Shown piece by piece: positions 41,688 to 49,430 of a DNA stretch of 64,000 nt; the first letter of the stretch is position 1, and every line of letters begins with the position of its first letter. Made by a program: the position numbers and the translations under genes. This stretch comes from Kordia sp965283645. Lineage in GTDB: Bacteria > Bacteroidota > Bacteroidia > Flavobacteriales > Flavobacteriaceae. Below the pieces are notes generated by a model, which was not told the DNA's origin, did no database searches, and saw only the letters and a list, made by a program, of their open reading frames with translations. The stretch spans positions 2,108,001-2,172,000 of the forward strand of contig NZ_CBDIPG010000001.1 of NCBI RefSeq assembly GCF_965283645.1, in the 5' to 3' direction.

Positions 41688-44090
41688 TCATAATTTTTCC
41701 GTTAATCGTAAAATATCTCCAAAAACACCTCTTGCTGTTACTACTGCTCCTGCGCCTGCACCTTGAATTACCAATGGTTGTGTTGCATACGCTTCTGTGT
41801 AAATTTCAAAGATAGAATCCGAACCTTTTATTTGTCCTAATGCGCTATTTTGTGGTACAGAAATCAATTTTACTTCTAAGATTCCTGTTGCTGTTGATAA
41901 GTCGCCAACATAACGTAAGACATGATTTTCTTCCTGATTTGCTTTGATGAGTTTATAGGTTTTGTCCAATTCGGTTACTTTCTTTTTAAATGCTTCCAAC
42001 GAAATGTGTTGCAAATCGTTTGGCAATAAGTTTTGAATTGTAATGTCTGATAGTTCATGTTTTAAATCGAGTTCTCTGGCAAGGATTAATAGCTTTCGTG
42101 CTACGTCATTTCCTGATAAATCTTCGCGTGCATCAGGTTCTGTAAATCCTTTTTCTTCTGCTTGTTGTAATACTGCACTAAACGGAATTTCTTCCACCGA
42201 AAACGTATTAAACAAATAACTTAACGATCCTGAAAATACACCGCGAATTTTCTTAATATTTTCGCCAGACTTGTGCAATAATTTTATAGTATCAATTAAT
42301 GGTAAACCTGCTCCTACATTGGTTTCGTACAAATAGTTTTTTTGATGTTTTTTCAGTTGCGTACGCAATTCTTCATAGAATGAATAGGCAACCGTATTTG
42401 CAATTTTATTTGCCGAAACCAAATCAAAGCCATTATTAACTAAAGGTATATAATTATGTACAAACTCTTTACTTGCCGTTGCATCAACTGCAATGAGATT
42501 TTCCAAGTGATGTGCTTTTGCGTACGCTATAATTTGTTGTAATGTATACGCTATTTTTTCATGCTGAAATGCGGTTTTCCAGTCGTCAGCAATTCCGCTT
42601 TTATCTAAATATACATGTTTTGAATCTGCCACAGCAAATACATTTAACTTGATATTATTTTTGTCTAAAATAGCCTGCTTGCTTTTGATAATTTGATCTA
42701 ATAATGTTCCACCAACCAAACCTTTCCCAAAAACGGCAATGTTTACTTTTTTTGAAATTCCGAAAACCTGACCGTGAATTACATTTGCGGCTTTGTGTAG
42801 CTGTGATTTTTTGACAACTAAACTCACATTTTTTCCTGAAACTGTATTATTGAACAGAATTGGAATAATTTGATTTTTGATTAACGCTGTGTATGGTTTG
42901 TGAAATTCGCTTAAATCTTGCCCAACTATTGAAATGACAGCGACATCATCAATGATAGATATTTTGTTGACATCTTTCGTGTAAAAATCATTTTCAAACT
43001 CTCGCTCCAAAGCTACAACTGCTTTGGAAGCTTCGTCTACATTAATGACAACTCCAATTCCACGTTCGGATGAACCTTGCGAAATTATACTTACGTTAAT
43101 GTTGTTTTCGCCTAAGGTTTTAAAAATTCGTGCATCAACTCCAACTCTACCGAGCAAACCTCTTCCTTCTAAATTGACCAACGCTACATTGTCCATTACT
43201 GAAATTGATTTGATACCTTTTCTAGTAACTTTTTGAGTGATAATTGTTCCATTATCTGAACTATTAAATGTGTTCAAAATTCGTAATGGAATGTTCTTTT
43301 CAATTAATGGAACTATTGTCTTTGCATGCAAAATATTAGCGCCAAAGTTTGCCAATTCGTTAGCTTCATTGAACGATAAAGCTTCTATTTTTTTGGCATC
43401 TGAAACCAATTCAGGGTTCGCTGTAAAAATTCCGTCTACATGCGTGTAATTTTGTAATTCTTCTGCATCTAAAAAATTCGCTAATAAAGCTGCAGTGTAA
43501 TTACTTCCATTTCTACCTAAAGTTGTTGTTTCATTTTTTTGGTTGGAGCCAATAAATCCCGTTACAATATTGACAGTAGTTCCATTGTGTGATTTAAAAT
43601 GATTGATAATATTCTTTCTTGATATTACATCTAAAAGACGCGCATTTCCAAACGCATTGTCCGTTTTAATTAATTTGCGTGTATCTGTAAAATGTGCATT
43701 AACGCCTTCTTTTTTCAGTAAACTTGTTACTAATTTTGCTGCTATAATTTCACCTTGCGACAACACTTGATCTTTTATTTTCTCACTATAATCACCGAGT
43801 AAAGAAACGCCTTGAAATAGATTTTCTAAGGTTGTAAATTCTTCTAAAAAATCTAACGATCTATCTATTTGACTTTGATAAGACGTAAACGCAGACAATT
43901 GTTCGTGGTACGATTCTTTTCGTGATGCTTTTTCTAACATTTCTAACAATTCATCCGTAGCATTTCCACGCGCCGATAATACTACAGCAATATCTTCTTG
44001 CTGTATTGCTTTGTCTTTTATGATTTGAATTGCGGTTTTAATCCCTTTTCCGTTCGCAAGTGATTTTCCACCAAATTTTAAAATTTTCAT
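41688..44090 (-). CDS. thrA: bifunctional aspartate kinase / homoserine dehydrogenase
   Basis: An 800-residue fusion. The aspartokinase part starts with MKILKFGGKSLAN and has TLGRNGSNYTAALLA (near 205-220); two ACT-like domains follow (about 300-450, including LEGRGLLGRVGVDARIF). The homoserine dehydrogenase part starts with VAVFGKGLVGGTLLDQI-like sequence near 455 and contains SANKIANTVAYSF and GAGLPLIDTIKLLHKSG. It supplies homoserine to MetX, whose gene lies 25 bp upstream. The Met/Cys leader control of the operon suggests that this copy serves methionine synthesis more than threonine. Confidence 0.95.
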   Translation of the reverse strand: MKILKFGGKSLANGKGIKTAIQIIKDKAIQQEDIAVVLSARGNATDELLEMLEKASRKESYHEQLSAFTSYQSQIDRSLDFLEEFTTLENLFQGVSLLGDYSEKIKDQVLSQGEIIAAKLVTSLLKKEGVNAHFTDTRKLIKTDNAFGNARLLDVISRKNIINHFKSHNGTTVNIVTGFIGSNQKNETTTLGRNGSNYTAALLANFLDAEELQNYTHVDGIFTANPELVSDAKKIEALSFNEANELANFGANILHAKTIVPLIEKNIPLRILNTFNSSDNGTIITQKVTRKGIKSISVMDNVALVNLEGRGLLGRVGVDARIFKTLGENNINVSIISQGSSERGIGVVINVDEASKAVVALEREFENDFYTKDVNKISIIDDVAVISIVGQDLSEFHKPYTALIKNQIIPILFNNTVSGKNVSLVVKKSQLHKAANVIHGQVFGISKKVNIAVFGKGLVGGTLLDQIIKSKQAILDKNNIKLNVFAVADSKHVYLDKSGIADDWKTAFQHEKIAYTLQQIIAYAKAHHLENLIAVDATASKEFVHNYIPLVNNGFDLVSANKIANTVAYSFYEELRTQLKKHQKNYLYETNVGAGLPLIDTIKLLHKSGENIKKIRGVFSGSLSYLFNTFSVEEIPFSAVLQQAEEKGFTEPDAREDLSGNDVARKLLILARELDLKHELSDITIQNLLPNDLQHISLEAFKKKVTELDKTYKLIKANQEENHVLRYVGDLSTATGILEVKLISVPQNSALGQIKGSDSIFEIYTEAYATQPLVIQGAGAGAVVTARGVFGDILRLTEKL

Positions 44091-44115
44091 GTCTTTTCTT
44101 TTTCTTTCTTTTTCT

Positions 44116-45108
44116 TTACACCTTTGATATGATTGGTACGCTGAATATATTTTTTAGTAATAAACTTAGTTGTTCGTATTCTATTAAAAAAGCATCGTGT
44201 CCGTGAATGGAATCAATTTCATCATAATAAATATTTGATTTAATGTGCTTCAAACGTTCATACGTTTCTCTATTTTCATCTGCTGTAAAAAATACATCTG
44301 TCGTAATACTAATGATGTGAATTGTTGATGAAATAGTTGGCACTACTTTTTCTAAAGGCTCGCGTCCTCTTGTAATATCAATAGTTTTCAATAGTCGATT
44401 CATTAATTTGTAAGCTGCTAATTGAAAACGCGTTTGTAACTTTTCCCCATGATGCAACAACCAACTTTCTGTATTAAAGATATTTTTTTCAGTATTTCGC
44501 GTCCGCTGAAATTTTGTCTTTAAGGAAAAAGGCGTTCGGTAACACAACATGGCATGAATTCGTGCATCTTGAATTGGCTGATTGGAGTTTTCTAAAATTC
44601 GTTCTTGCAAGAAACAATTTGCAATTAACCAATCAGAAGACTTCCAGTCGGAAGCAATCGGAATTAAATTTTGTATCAAATTCGGTTCTAATATTGCAAT
44701 TTCCCATGCAATTCCGCCACCTAACGATCCGCCAATTGCGGCAAAAAGTGTATTGATTTTTAAATGTTCTAAACCTCTGATGAAGATTTTTGCAATATCT
44801 CTCGCAACAAAATCTTTATAATTTTTAATGAGCTCCGATTCTTTCAAAAATCCATTTCCAGGAATATCAAAACTTACTACACGAAAATGATTTGTATCGA
44901 TACATTTTTCTGGACCAATTAAAGTTTTCCACCAACCATTTTCACCTGTAACTTCTGAGTTTCCAGTGAGCGCATGATTCACCAATACAATAGGTGCGTC
45001 TGGATTATCCGTTCCAAAAAACTGATAACTCAGCTGTAAGCTCGGATAGTACGCGCCACTTTCCGTGAAAAAATCTGTAATGGTAATATGTGCAATACTT
45101 TTTCCCAT
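44116..45108 (-). CDS. metX: homoserine O-acetyltransferase
   Basis: A 330-residue alpha/beta-hydrolase-fold enzyme that acetylates homoserine. NHALTGNSEV (oxyanion region) lies near residues 44-53, the nucleophile is Ser128 in GGSLGGGIAWE, the acid is in SITTDVFFTADENR, and the His in SIHGHDAFL. It is a little shorter than the E. coli-independent MetX family norm (about 350-380), as in other Bacteroidota. It lies 7 bp after metY and feeds that enzyme. Confidence 0.93.
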   Translation of the reverse strand: MGKSIAHITITDFFTESGAYYPSLQLSYQFFGTDNPDAPIVLVNHALTGNSEVTGENGWWKTLIGPEKCIDTNHFRVVSFDIPGNGFLKESELIKNYKDFVARDIAKIFIRGLEHLKINTLFAAIGGSLGGGIAWEIAILEPNLIQNLIPIASDWKSSDWLIANCFLQERILENSNQPIQDARIHAMLCYRTPFSLKTKFQRTRNTEKNIFNTESWLLHHGEKLQTRFQLAAYKLMNRLLKTIDITRGREPLEKVVPTISSTIHIISITTDVFFTADENRETYERLKHIKSNIYYDEIDSIHGHDAFLIEYEQLSLLLKNIFSVPIISKV

Positions 45109-45115
45109 GGCTTAT

Positions 45116-46411
45116 TTATGATGCTGAAATTCCTGCTGTTATGTTTTCAAATACAGTTTGTAAATCGGCTTTTAAGTCTTCTACATCTTCCAAACCAACT
45201 GATAAACGAATTAAATCTTGTGTTACACCTGTAGACGTTTGTTGTTCTGCTGTTAGTTGTTGATGTGTTGTGCTTGCTGGATGAATGATTAATGATTTTG
45301 TATCACCAATATTTGCTAAAAGTGAAAAGACTTTCGTTTCATCTGCAATTCGTTTTGCGGCTTCGAATCCGGCTTTGATTCCGAAAGTGACAATTCCGCT
45401 TTGTCCTTTTGATAAATATTTTTCAGCTAAAGCTTTGTAATTACTTGTTTCTAATCCTGGATAATTTACCCACGCAACTGCTTTTTGTGTTTGCAACCAT
45501 TTTGCTAATTCTAAGGCATTTTCACTATGTTGTTTGATACGAATTGGCAATGTTTCTAATCCTTGAATAATTTGAAACGCGTTGAAAGGGCTTAATGCTG
45601 AACCAAAATCACGCAATCCTTCAATACGAACTTTGGCAATAAAAGCCGCTTCTTTTAGGGCTTCGCTATAAACTAAACCATGATAACCTGCTGATGGTTC
45701 TGTAAATTCTGGGAATTTTCCATTGGTCCAATCAAACGTTCCTGCGTCAATAATAGCACCACCTAAAGCAGTTCCGTTTCCGTTAATGTATTTTGTGAGT
45801 GAGTGAATAACAATGTTTGCGCCGTACTTGATAGGATTTAGTAAATATGGTGTGGCAATTGTGTTGTCAACAATAAGTGGAAGTTTATTTGCTTTGGCTT
45901 GTGCCGAAATTGCTTCGATGTCTAAAACATCTAGTTTTGGATTTCCTAATGATTCAATAAAAACAGCTCTTGTGTTTTCTTTTACAGCATCATTGAAACT
46001 ATTTTCTTCATTCGGATCAACAAAAGTAGTAGTGATTCCGAGTCTTGGTAAGGTTACATTGAGTAAGTTGTACGTTCCGCCATATAAACTATTTGATGCT
46101 ACAATATGATCGCCTGCTCTTAGTAATGTTAGAAGCGTTGTTGCAATGGCGGCAGTTCCTGAAGCGGTAACTACGGCGGCTATTCCACCTTCCAAAGCCG
46201 CTAAACGTTGTTCTAAAATATCATTTGTTGGATTGTTGATTCTGGTGTAAATATTTCCAGGTTCCGCTAATGAAAATAAATTTGATGCATGATCCGAGTT
46301 GTTGAATACATATGCTGTAGATTGATAAATTGGGACTGCTCTTGTTCCTCCGTTCTGAGTTGTGTCGTGTCCTGAATGTAATGCTTTTGTTGCGAATTTT
46401 TGTGTGCTCAT
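45116..46411 (-). CDS. metY: O-acetylhomoserine sulfhydrylase (aminocarboxypropyltransferase)
   Basis: A 431-residue PLP enzyme making homocysteine from O-acetylhomoserine and sulfide. Key residues: Lys207 in HSLTKYINGNGTALGG, SGTAAIATTLLTLL near 84-97, and DNTIATPYLLNP. The length above 420 with an insertion after the lysine (DAGTFDWTNGKFPEFTEPS) separates MetY from shorter CGS-family enzymes. It is the first gene of metY-metX-thrA and lies behind two leader-peptide attenuators in series, so sulfide incorporation is expected to respond to Met and Cys supply. Confidence 0.94.
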   Translation of the reverse strand: MSTQKFATKALHSGHDTTQNGGTRAVPIYQSTAYVFNNSDHASNLFSLAEPGNIYTRINNPTNDILEQRLAALEGGIAAVVTASGTAAIATTLLTLLRAGDHIVASNSLYGGTYNLLNVTLPRLGITTTFVDPNEENSFNDAVKENTRAVFIESLGNPKLDVLDIEAISAQAKANKLPLIVDNTIATPYLLNPIKYGANIVIHSLTKYINGNGTALGGAIIDAGTFDWTNGKFPEFTEPSAGYHGLVYSEALKEAAFIAKVRIEGLRDFGSALSPFNAFQIIQGLETLPIRIKQHSENALELAKWLQTQKAVAWVNYPGLETSNYKALAEKYLSKGQSGIVTFGIKAGFEAAKRIADETKVFSLLANIGDTKSLIIHPASTTHQQLTAEQQTSTGVTQDLIRLSVGLEDVEDLKADLQTVFENITAGISAS

Positions 46412-46523
46412 TTTTTCTGTTTTTATGTTTTATTTTCTTTTTAGCTATTGGCTTTTAGTTTGTTGATTTGATGATTTGCTTTTTGTTGATTTGATGATTT
46501 GTTTGATTCCTGTTTTTCAACCA

Positions 46524-46568
46524 AATAAAAAGGTCCCTTTGGAAGTGTATTACCAAAAGGACCTTTTT
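46524..46568 (-). terminator. second attenuator terminator before metY
   Basis: On the minus strand AAGGTCCTTTTGG pairs with CCAAAGGGACCTT (one mismatch), 10-nt loop, followed by TTTATTT. Its 5' arm AGGTCCTTTT can pair with AAAAG-TT-CCT at 46602-46611 inside leader ORF 2 (8 pairs with a 2-nt internal loop). It lies 22 nt after the leader stop and 113 nt before metY. Confidence 0.87.
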
Positions 46569-46589
46569 TTTCTAAAAACGATAAATGGG

Positions 46590-46712
46590 TTAGTATCTAT
46601 CAGGAACTTTTCGATAATAGCGAAGTTGACTACAGCACATCATGCACATAGTCATCATACAACACATTGTCATTGTTGTTTTGATTTCCGCTATTTGAAA
46701 AATTCTATTCAT
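46590..46712 (-). CDS. Met/Cys-rich leader peptide 2 of the metY operon
   Basis: A 40-codon ORF from ATG at 46712 to TAA at 46590. Codons 14-27 read MTMCCMMTMCMMCC: seven Met and five Cys in fourteen residues. The following codons (SQLRYYRKVPDRY) encode the antiterminator strand and also a small hairpin, CTTCG...CGAAAAG at 46607-46625, that would compete with it, so regions 1, 2, 3 and 4 of a classical attenuator are all present. Ribosome stalling at Met or Cys codons should permit readthrough into metY. Function is inferred from this layout. Confidence 0.88.
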   Translation of the reverse strand: MNRIFQIAEIKTTMTMCCMMTMCMMCCSQLRYYRKVPDRY

Positions 46713-46751
46713 TTGGTTTTTTGAAAAAAAAATTAACTTAAAATATAATCA

Positions 46752-46781
46752 TGAAAAAAGCCTCTGCAATTGCAGAGGCTT
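46752..46781 (-). terminator. first attenuator terminator before metY
   Basis: AGCCTCTGCAA-TTGCAGAGGCT is a perfect 22-nt palindrome followed on the minus strand by TTTTT. Its arm CTCTGC can pair instead with GCAGAG in codons 19-20 of leader ORF 1. It lies 36 nt after the leader 1 stop codon and 40 nt before the start of leader 2. Confidence 0.9.
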
Positions 46782-46816
46782 ATATTGTGGATGTTACTTT
46801 TATAAAGTTTAACGTA

Positions 46817-46888
46817 CTACAATGGTGTCTCTGCGGCATTTCTGCTACACATCATACAACACATCATATCTGAAACTTTAGTGAACAT
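46817..46888 (-). CDS. Met/Cys-rich leader peptide 1 of the metY operon
   Basis: A 23-codon ORF from ATG at 46888 to TAG at 46817. Codons 8-14 read MMCCMMC. Codons 18-20 (GCC GCA GAG) contain GCAGAG, complementary to the terminator arm CTCTGC. A ribosome stalled in the Met/Cys run would leave GCAGAG exposed, while one that reaches the stop would cover it. It has its own consensus promoter 20 nt upstream and precedes leader 2, so RNA polymerase must pass two independent attenuators to reach metY. Function inferred; codon run and hairpins are visible. Confidence 0.87.
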   Translation of the reverse strand: MFTKVSDMMCCMMCSRNAAETPL

Positions 46889-46907
46889 TTCTCGTCTTTG
46901 TTTGGTA

Positions 46908-46939
46908 CAAAGGTAAAGTGATTATTATTTAATATCCAA
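46908..46939 (-). promoter_or_regulatory. promoter of the metY leader
   Basis: On the minus strand TTG (46939-46937) and TACCTTTG (46915-46908) are 21 nt apart, an exact match to TTG-N17-23-TAnnTTTG. The start would be about 14 nt before the leader 1 ATG. It is divergent from the metK promoter. Confidence 0.75.
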
Positions 46940-47004
46940 ATGTTTTTCAAAAAAAAATTGTTTTTTAACACTTTTACCGTCAAATATTAATTTATATTTT
47001 TTTG

Positions 47005-47037
47005 TTGTTCGTATGTAAGTAGATTTTCATACATTTG
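47005..47037 (+). promoter_or_regulatory. promoter of the metK riboswitch transcript
   Basis: TTG (47005-47007) and TACATTTG (47030-47037) are 22 nt apart and match the Bacteroidota consensus. Transcription would begin just before the SAM-II aptamer at 47048. Confidence 0.75.
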
Positions 47038-47047
47038 CACCTGATTT

Positions 47048-47168
47048 TGAGGAAAAATTTGAACTGATTGCAACCTCATGTGCTGAACTTGTTTCAGTAC
47101 CTAGTTTATAATTTATAGACTAGATTCTGAAGTAAATTCAGAATATTAAAAAATGCTAAAGCAGTAAT
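47048..47168 (+). promoter_or_regulatory. SAM-II-type riboswitch with internal insertion, before metK
   Basis: P1 is TGAGG (47048-47052) with CCTCA (47074-47078). Its loop AATTTGAACTGATTGCAA resembles the SAM-II loop (ATTT, a P2 strand, then TTGCAA). The second conserved block TGCTAAAGCAGT lies at 47154-47165; GCTAAA is the SAM-II signature and CAGT can pair with ACTG of the loop to form the pseudoknot. In ordinary SAM-II RNAs these parts are about 10-15 nt apart; here 76 nt lie between, folding as three hairpins (CTGAA-N5-TTCAG, CTAGT...ACTAG, CTGAA-N5-TTCAG). Position just after a promoter and before metK supports the call. The insertion makes activity uncertain. Confidence 0.75.
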
Positions 47169-47243
47169 TTTCTACTTCTTTAGCCGACCAAGCAATCACT
47201 TTTTAGTTTTCCAACTTTATAATTTTTAAAAAGAAGATTTATT

Positions 47244-48497
47244 ATGTCATATTTTTTTACCTCTGAGTCTGTTTCAGAAGGACATCCAGACAAAGTAGCA
47301 GATCAAATTTCTGATGCTTTAATTGATAATTTTTTAGCATTCGATCCTGAGTCAAAAGTAGCTTGTGAAACGTTGGTAACAACTGGTCAAGTTATCTTAG
47401 CTGGTGAAGTTAAATCGAACACTTATTTAGACGTTCAAAAGATTGCAAGAGAAGTAGTTAACAGAATTGGCTATACGAAAAGTGAATACATGTTTGATGG
47501 AAATTCTTGTGGTGTTTTATCTGCAATTCATGAGCAATCTGACGACATTAATAGAGGTGTTGACAGAGCTACGAAAGAAGAGCAAGGAGCTGGTGATCAG
47601 GGAATGATGTTTGGTTATGCTACGAAAGAAACTGCTAACTTAATGCCTTTGGCGTTGGATTTATCACATTTAATGTTGATTGAATTGGCGGCGTTGCGTA
47701 GAGAAAATAAAGATATTACGTATTTACGTCCAGATGCGAAGAGTCAGGTAACAATTGAGTATGATAATAATAATGTTCCTTCACGAGTAGAAGCGATTGT
47801 TATTTCTACTCAACATGATGATTTTGCTGATGATGAAACAATGTTAGCAAAGATTCGTAAAGATATTGTTGAGATTTTAATTCCTAGAGTGAAGTCAAAA
47901 TTAACTCCAGAAATTCAAGCTTTATTTGGTGATGATATTAAATATCACATCAATCCAACAGGAAAATTTGTTATCGGTGGACCACATGGAGATACAGGTT
48001 TAACAGGAAGAAAAATTATTGTGGATACCTACGGTGGAAAAGGTGCACACGGTGGTGGAGCTTTCTCAGGAAAAGACCCTAGTAAGGTAGATAGAAGTGC
48101 CGCGTATGCAACACGTCACGTAGCGAAAAACTTAGTTGCGGCTGGCGTTGCTGATGAAATTTTAGTGCAAGTTTCGTATGCAATTGGAGTTGTAGAACCA
48201 ATGGGGATTTTTGTTGATACGTATGGAACTGCAAAAGTAAACAAGACTGATGGAGAGATTGCAAAAATTGTTTCTGAAGTATTTGATATGCGTCCTGCAG
48301 CAATTGAAAGTCGTTTAAAGTTACGTACACCAATGTATAGTGAAACGGCGGCTTACGGACATATGGGACGTAAAAACGAAATTGTTACAAAAACATTCGT
48401 TACACCAAATGGAGAAAGCAAAACGTTAGACGTTGAGTTATTTACTTGGGAAAAATTAGATTACGTAGACAATGTAAAATCAGCTTTCGGATTGTAA
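47244..48497 (+). CDS. metK: S-adenosylmethionine synthetase
   Basis: A 417-residue cytoplasmic enzyme making SAM from methionine and ATP. Signatures: SEGHPDKVADQISDAL (residues 11-26), GAGDQGMMFGYA, and GGGAFSGKDPSKVDRS. The length is the family norm (about 385-430). It is divergent from metY, with a riboswitch on its own leader, and ends at a strong terminator. Confidence 0.97.
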   Translation: MSYFFTSESVSEGHPDKVADQISDALIDNFLAFDPESKVACETLVTTGQVILAGEVKSNTYLDVQKIAREVVNRIGYTKSEYMFDGNSCGVLSAIHEQSDDINRGVDRATKEEQGAGDQGMMFGYATKETANLMPLALDLSHLMLIELAALRRENKDITYLRPDAKSQVTIEYDNNNVPSRVEAIVISTQHDDFADDETMLAKIRKDIVEILIPRVKSKLTPEIQALFGDDIKYHINPTGKFVIGGPHGDTGLTGRKIIVDTYGGKGAHGGGAFSGKDPSKVDRSAAYATRHVAKNLVAAGVADEILVQVSYAIGVVEPMGIFVDTYGTAKVNKTDGEIAKIVSEVFDMRPAAIESRLKLRTPMYSETAAYGHMGRKNEIVTKTFVTPNGESKTLDVELFTWEKLDYVDNVKSAFGL

Positions 48498-48524
48498 GAT
48501 TCTAAGAGTAGTTATATATTTAGA

Positions 48525-48558
48525 AAACCGCTTTCAGCTTATGGAAGCGGTTTTTTTG
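48525..48558 (+). terminator. rho-independent terminator after metK
   Basis: AAAACCGCTTTC pairs with GGAAGCGGTTTT (one G-T pair) over a short loop, followed by a T run. Confidence 0.9.
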
Positions 48559-48578
48559 TAGCGTATTTTAAATTAAAA

Positions 48579-49286
48579 TTATCCTTTCAAAACTCCATTA
48601 TCATTCCATAAGTTAGCCGTAGTTACATTTGTTAAATCAAATGATGCTGAAACCCATGACCCATCAATTTTTTGTGCTTCACAATTAAGTGTAACTGTAA
48701 TATTAGAGCTAGTTAATTTCCAACTTCCGCCAGGTTGAAAACCATCTTGAGGTTGATAGCCTGCAGCTATTTCTAAATTCCCAGTATTATTCCATACATC
48801 TGGATTTACAAGGTTTGTAAGATTCAAGGTTGTAGCGTTATTACTTCCATTTCCATCTTGAGCGTCGCAAGCAAGTGTTACCGTTATATTTCTACACGTT
48901 TGTTGATAACTGCCTAAAGGTAGAAATCCAATAGTTGGACTACTTGGCTGTGTTGCTGATTTTTGATCTTGAGCTTGTCTATTTGTAATTACTCGGATTG
49001 AAGAAGCATCTGGAATTGGTTCATTATTTGTAGTTGTTCCACAATATTCAAAATTTCCCCCTGAAGACTGTACATTTGTTGCAATTCTAATTGGCGTACC
49101 ACTTGGTGGAATTACTTCTACAGTGTAAGCCGTAATTGGCACTCCACTACTCCCTGTTAAAACTCCTGTTACTTTTACTGCTGCATTGTATATGCTTGCG
49201 CTAGTTATACTTACTGTTGGCATAATTTCTAATTTTTTCTTTCCTACTCTATTCAATACGGGCTTTTCGGATATCGCCTTTGTCAA
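48579..49286 (-). CDS. cyanovirin-N-like (CVNH) lectin with N-terminal beta domain
   Basis: A protein of up to 235 residues. The last 110 residues have the two tandem repeats of the cyanovirin fold: GSYQQTCRNITVTLACDAQD with TTLNLTNLV...GNLE, then GGSWKLTSSNITVTLNCEAQ with SASFDLTNVT...GVLK. The four Cys of cyanovirin are partly kept (TCRN, ACDA, NCEA). CVNH proteins bind high-mannose glycans. The first part (about residues 22-120) is a beta-rich domain with no clear family. An internal ATG at 49223 (MPTVSITSAS) is a good alternative start; no signal peptide is seen. Confidence 0.72.
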   Translation of the reverse strand: MTKAISEKPVLNRVGKKKLEIMPTVSITSASIYNAAVKVTGVLTGSSGVPITAYTVEVIPPSGTPIRIATNVQSSGGNFEYCGTTTNNEPIPDASSIRVITNRQAQDQKSATQPSSPTIGFLPLGSYQQTCRNITVTLACDAQDGNGSNNATTLNLTNLVNPDVWNNTGNLEIAAGYQPQDGFQPGGSWKLTSSNITVTLNCEAQKIDGSWVSASFDLTNVTTANLWNDNGVLKG

Positions 49287-49430
49287 AAAGAATAGTGTAG
49301 CTACTGAATTAATGTATTTCTTATTGACAATTCAAAGTTGAAGAATAAGTAGGTTTGATATGAAAAAAATGAAATGAAGTGATGGTTTTGAGGCATTAAA
49401 TCAAAAATATATGGAATAAGAAATTACATA

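Noticed and set aside
46738..46752. TATATTTTA just before leader 2 as a separate promoter for leader 2
   Set aside because: A -33 TTG would have to fall inside the terminator of leader 1, and the box is one base off; the serial attenuator reading needs no second promoter. It is not fully excluded.
47101..47123. CTAGTTTATAATTTATAGACTAG as a protein operator like those before cysH and sulfite reductase
   Set aside because: It lies inside the transcribed metK leader between riboswitch parts and is flanked by repeat hairpins, so an RNA hairpin is the simpler reading.
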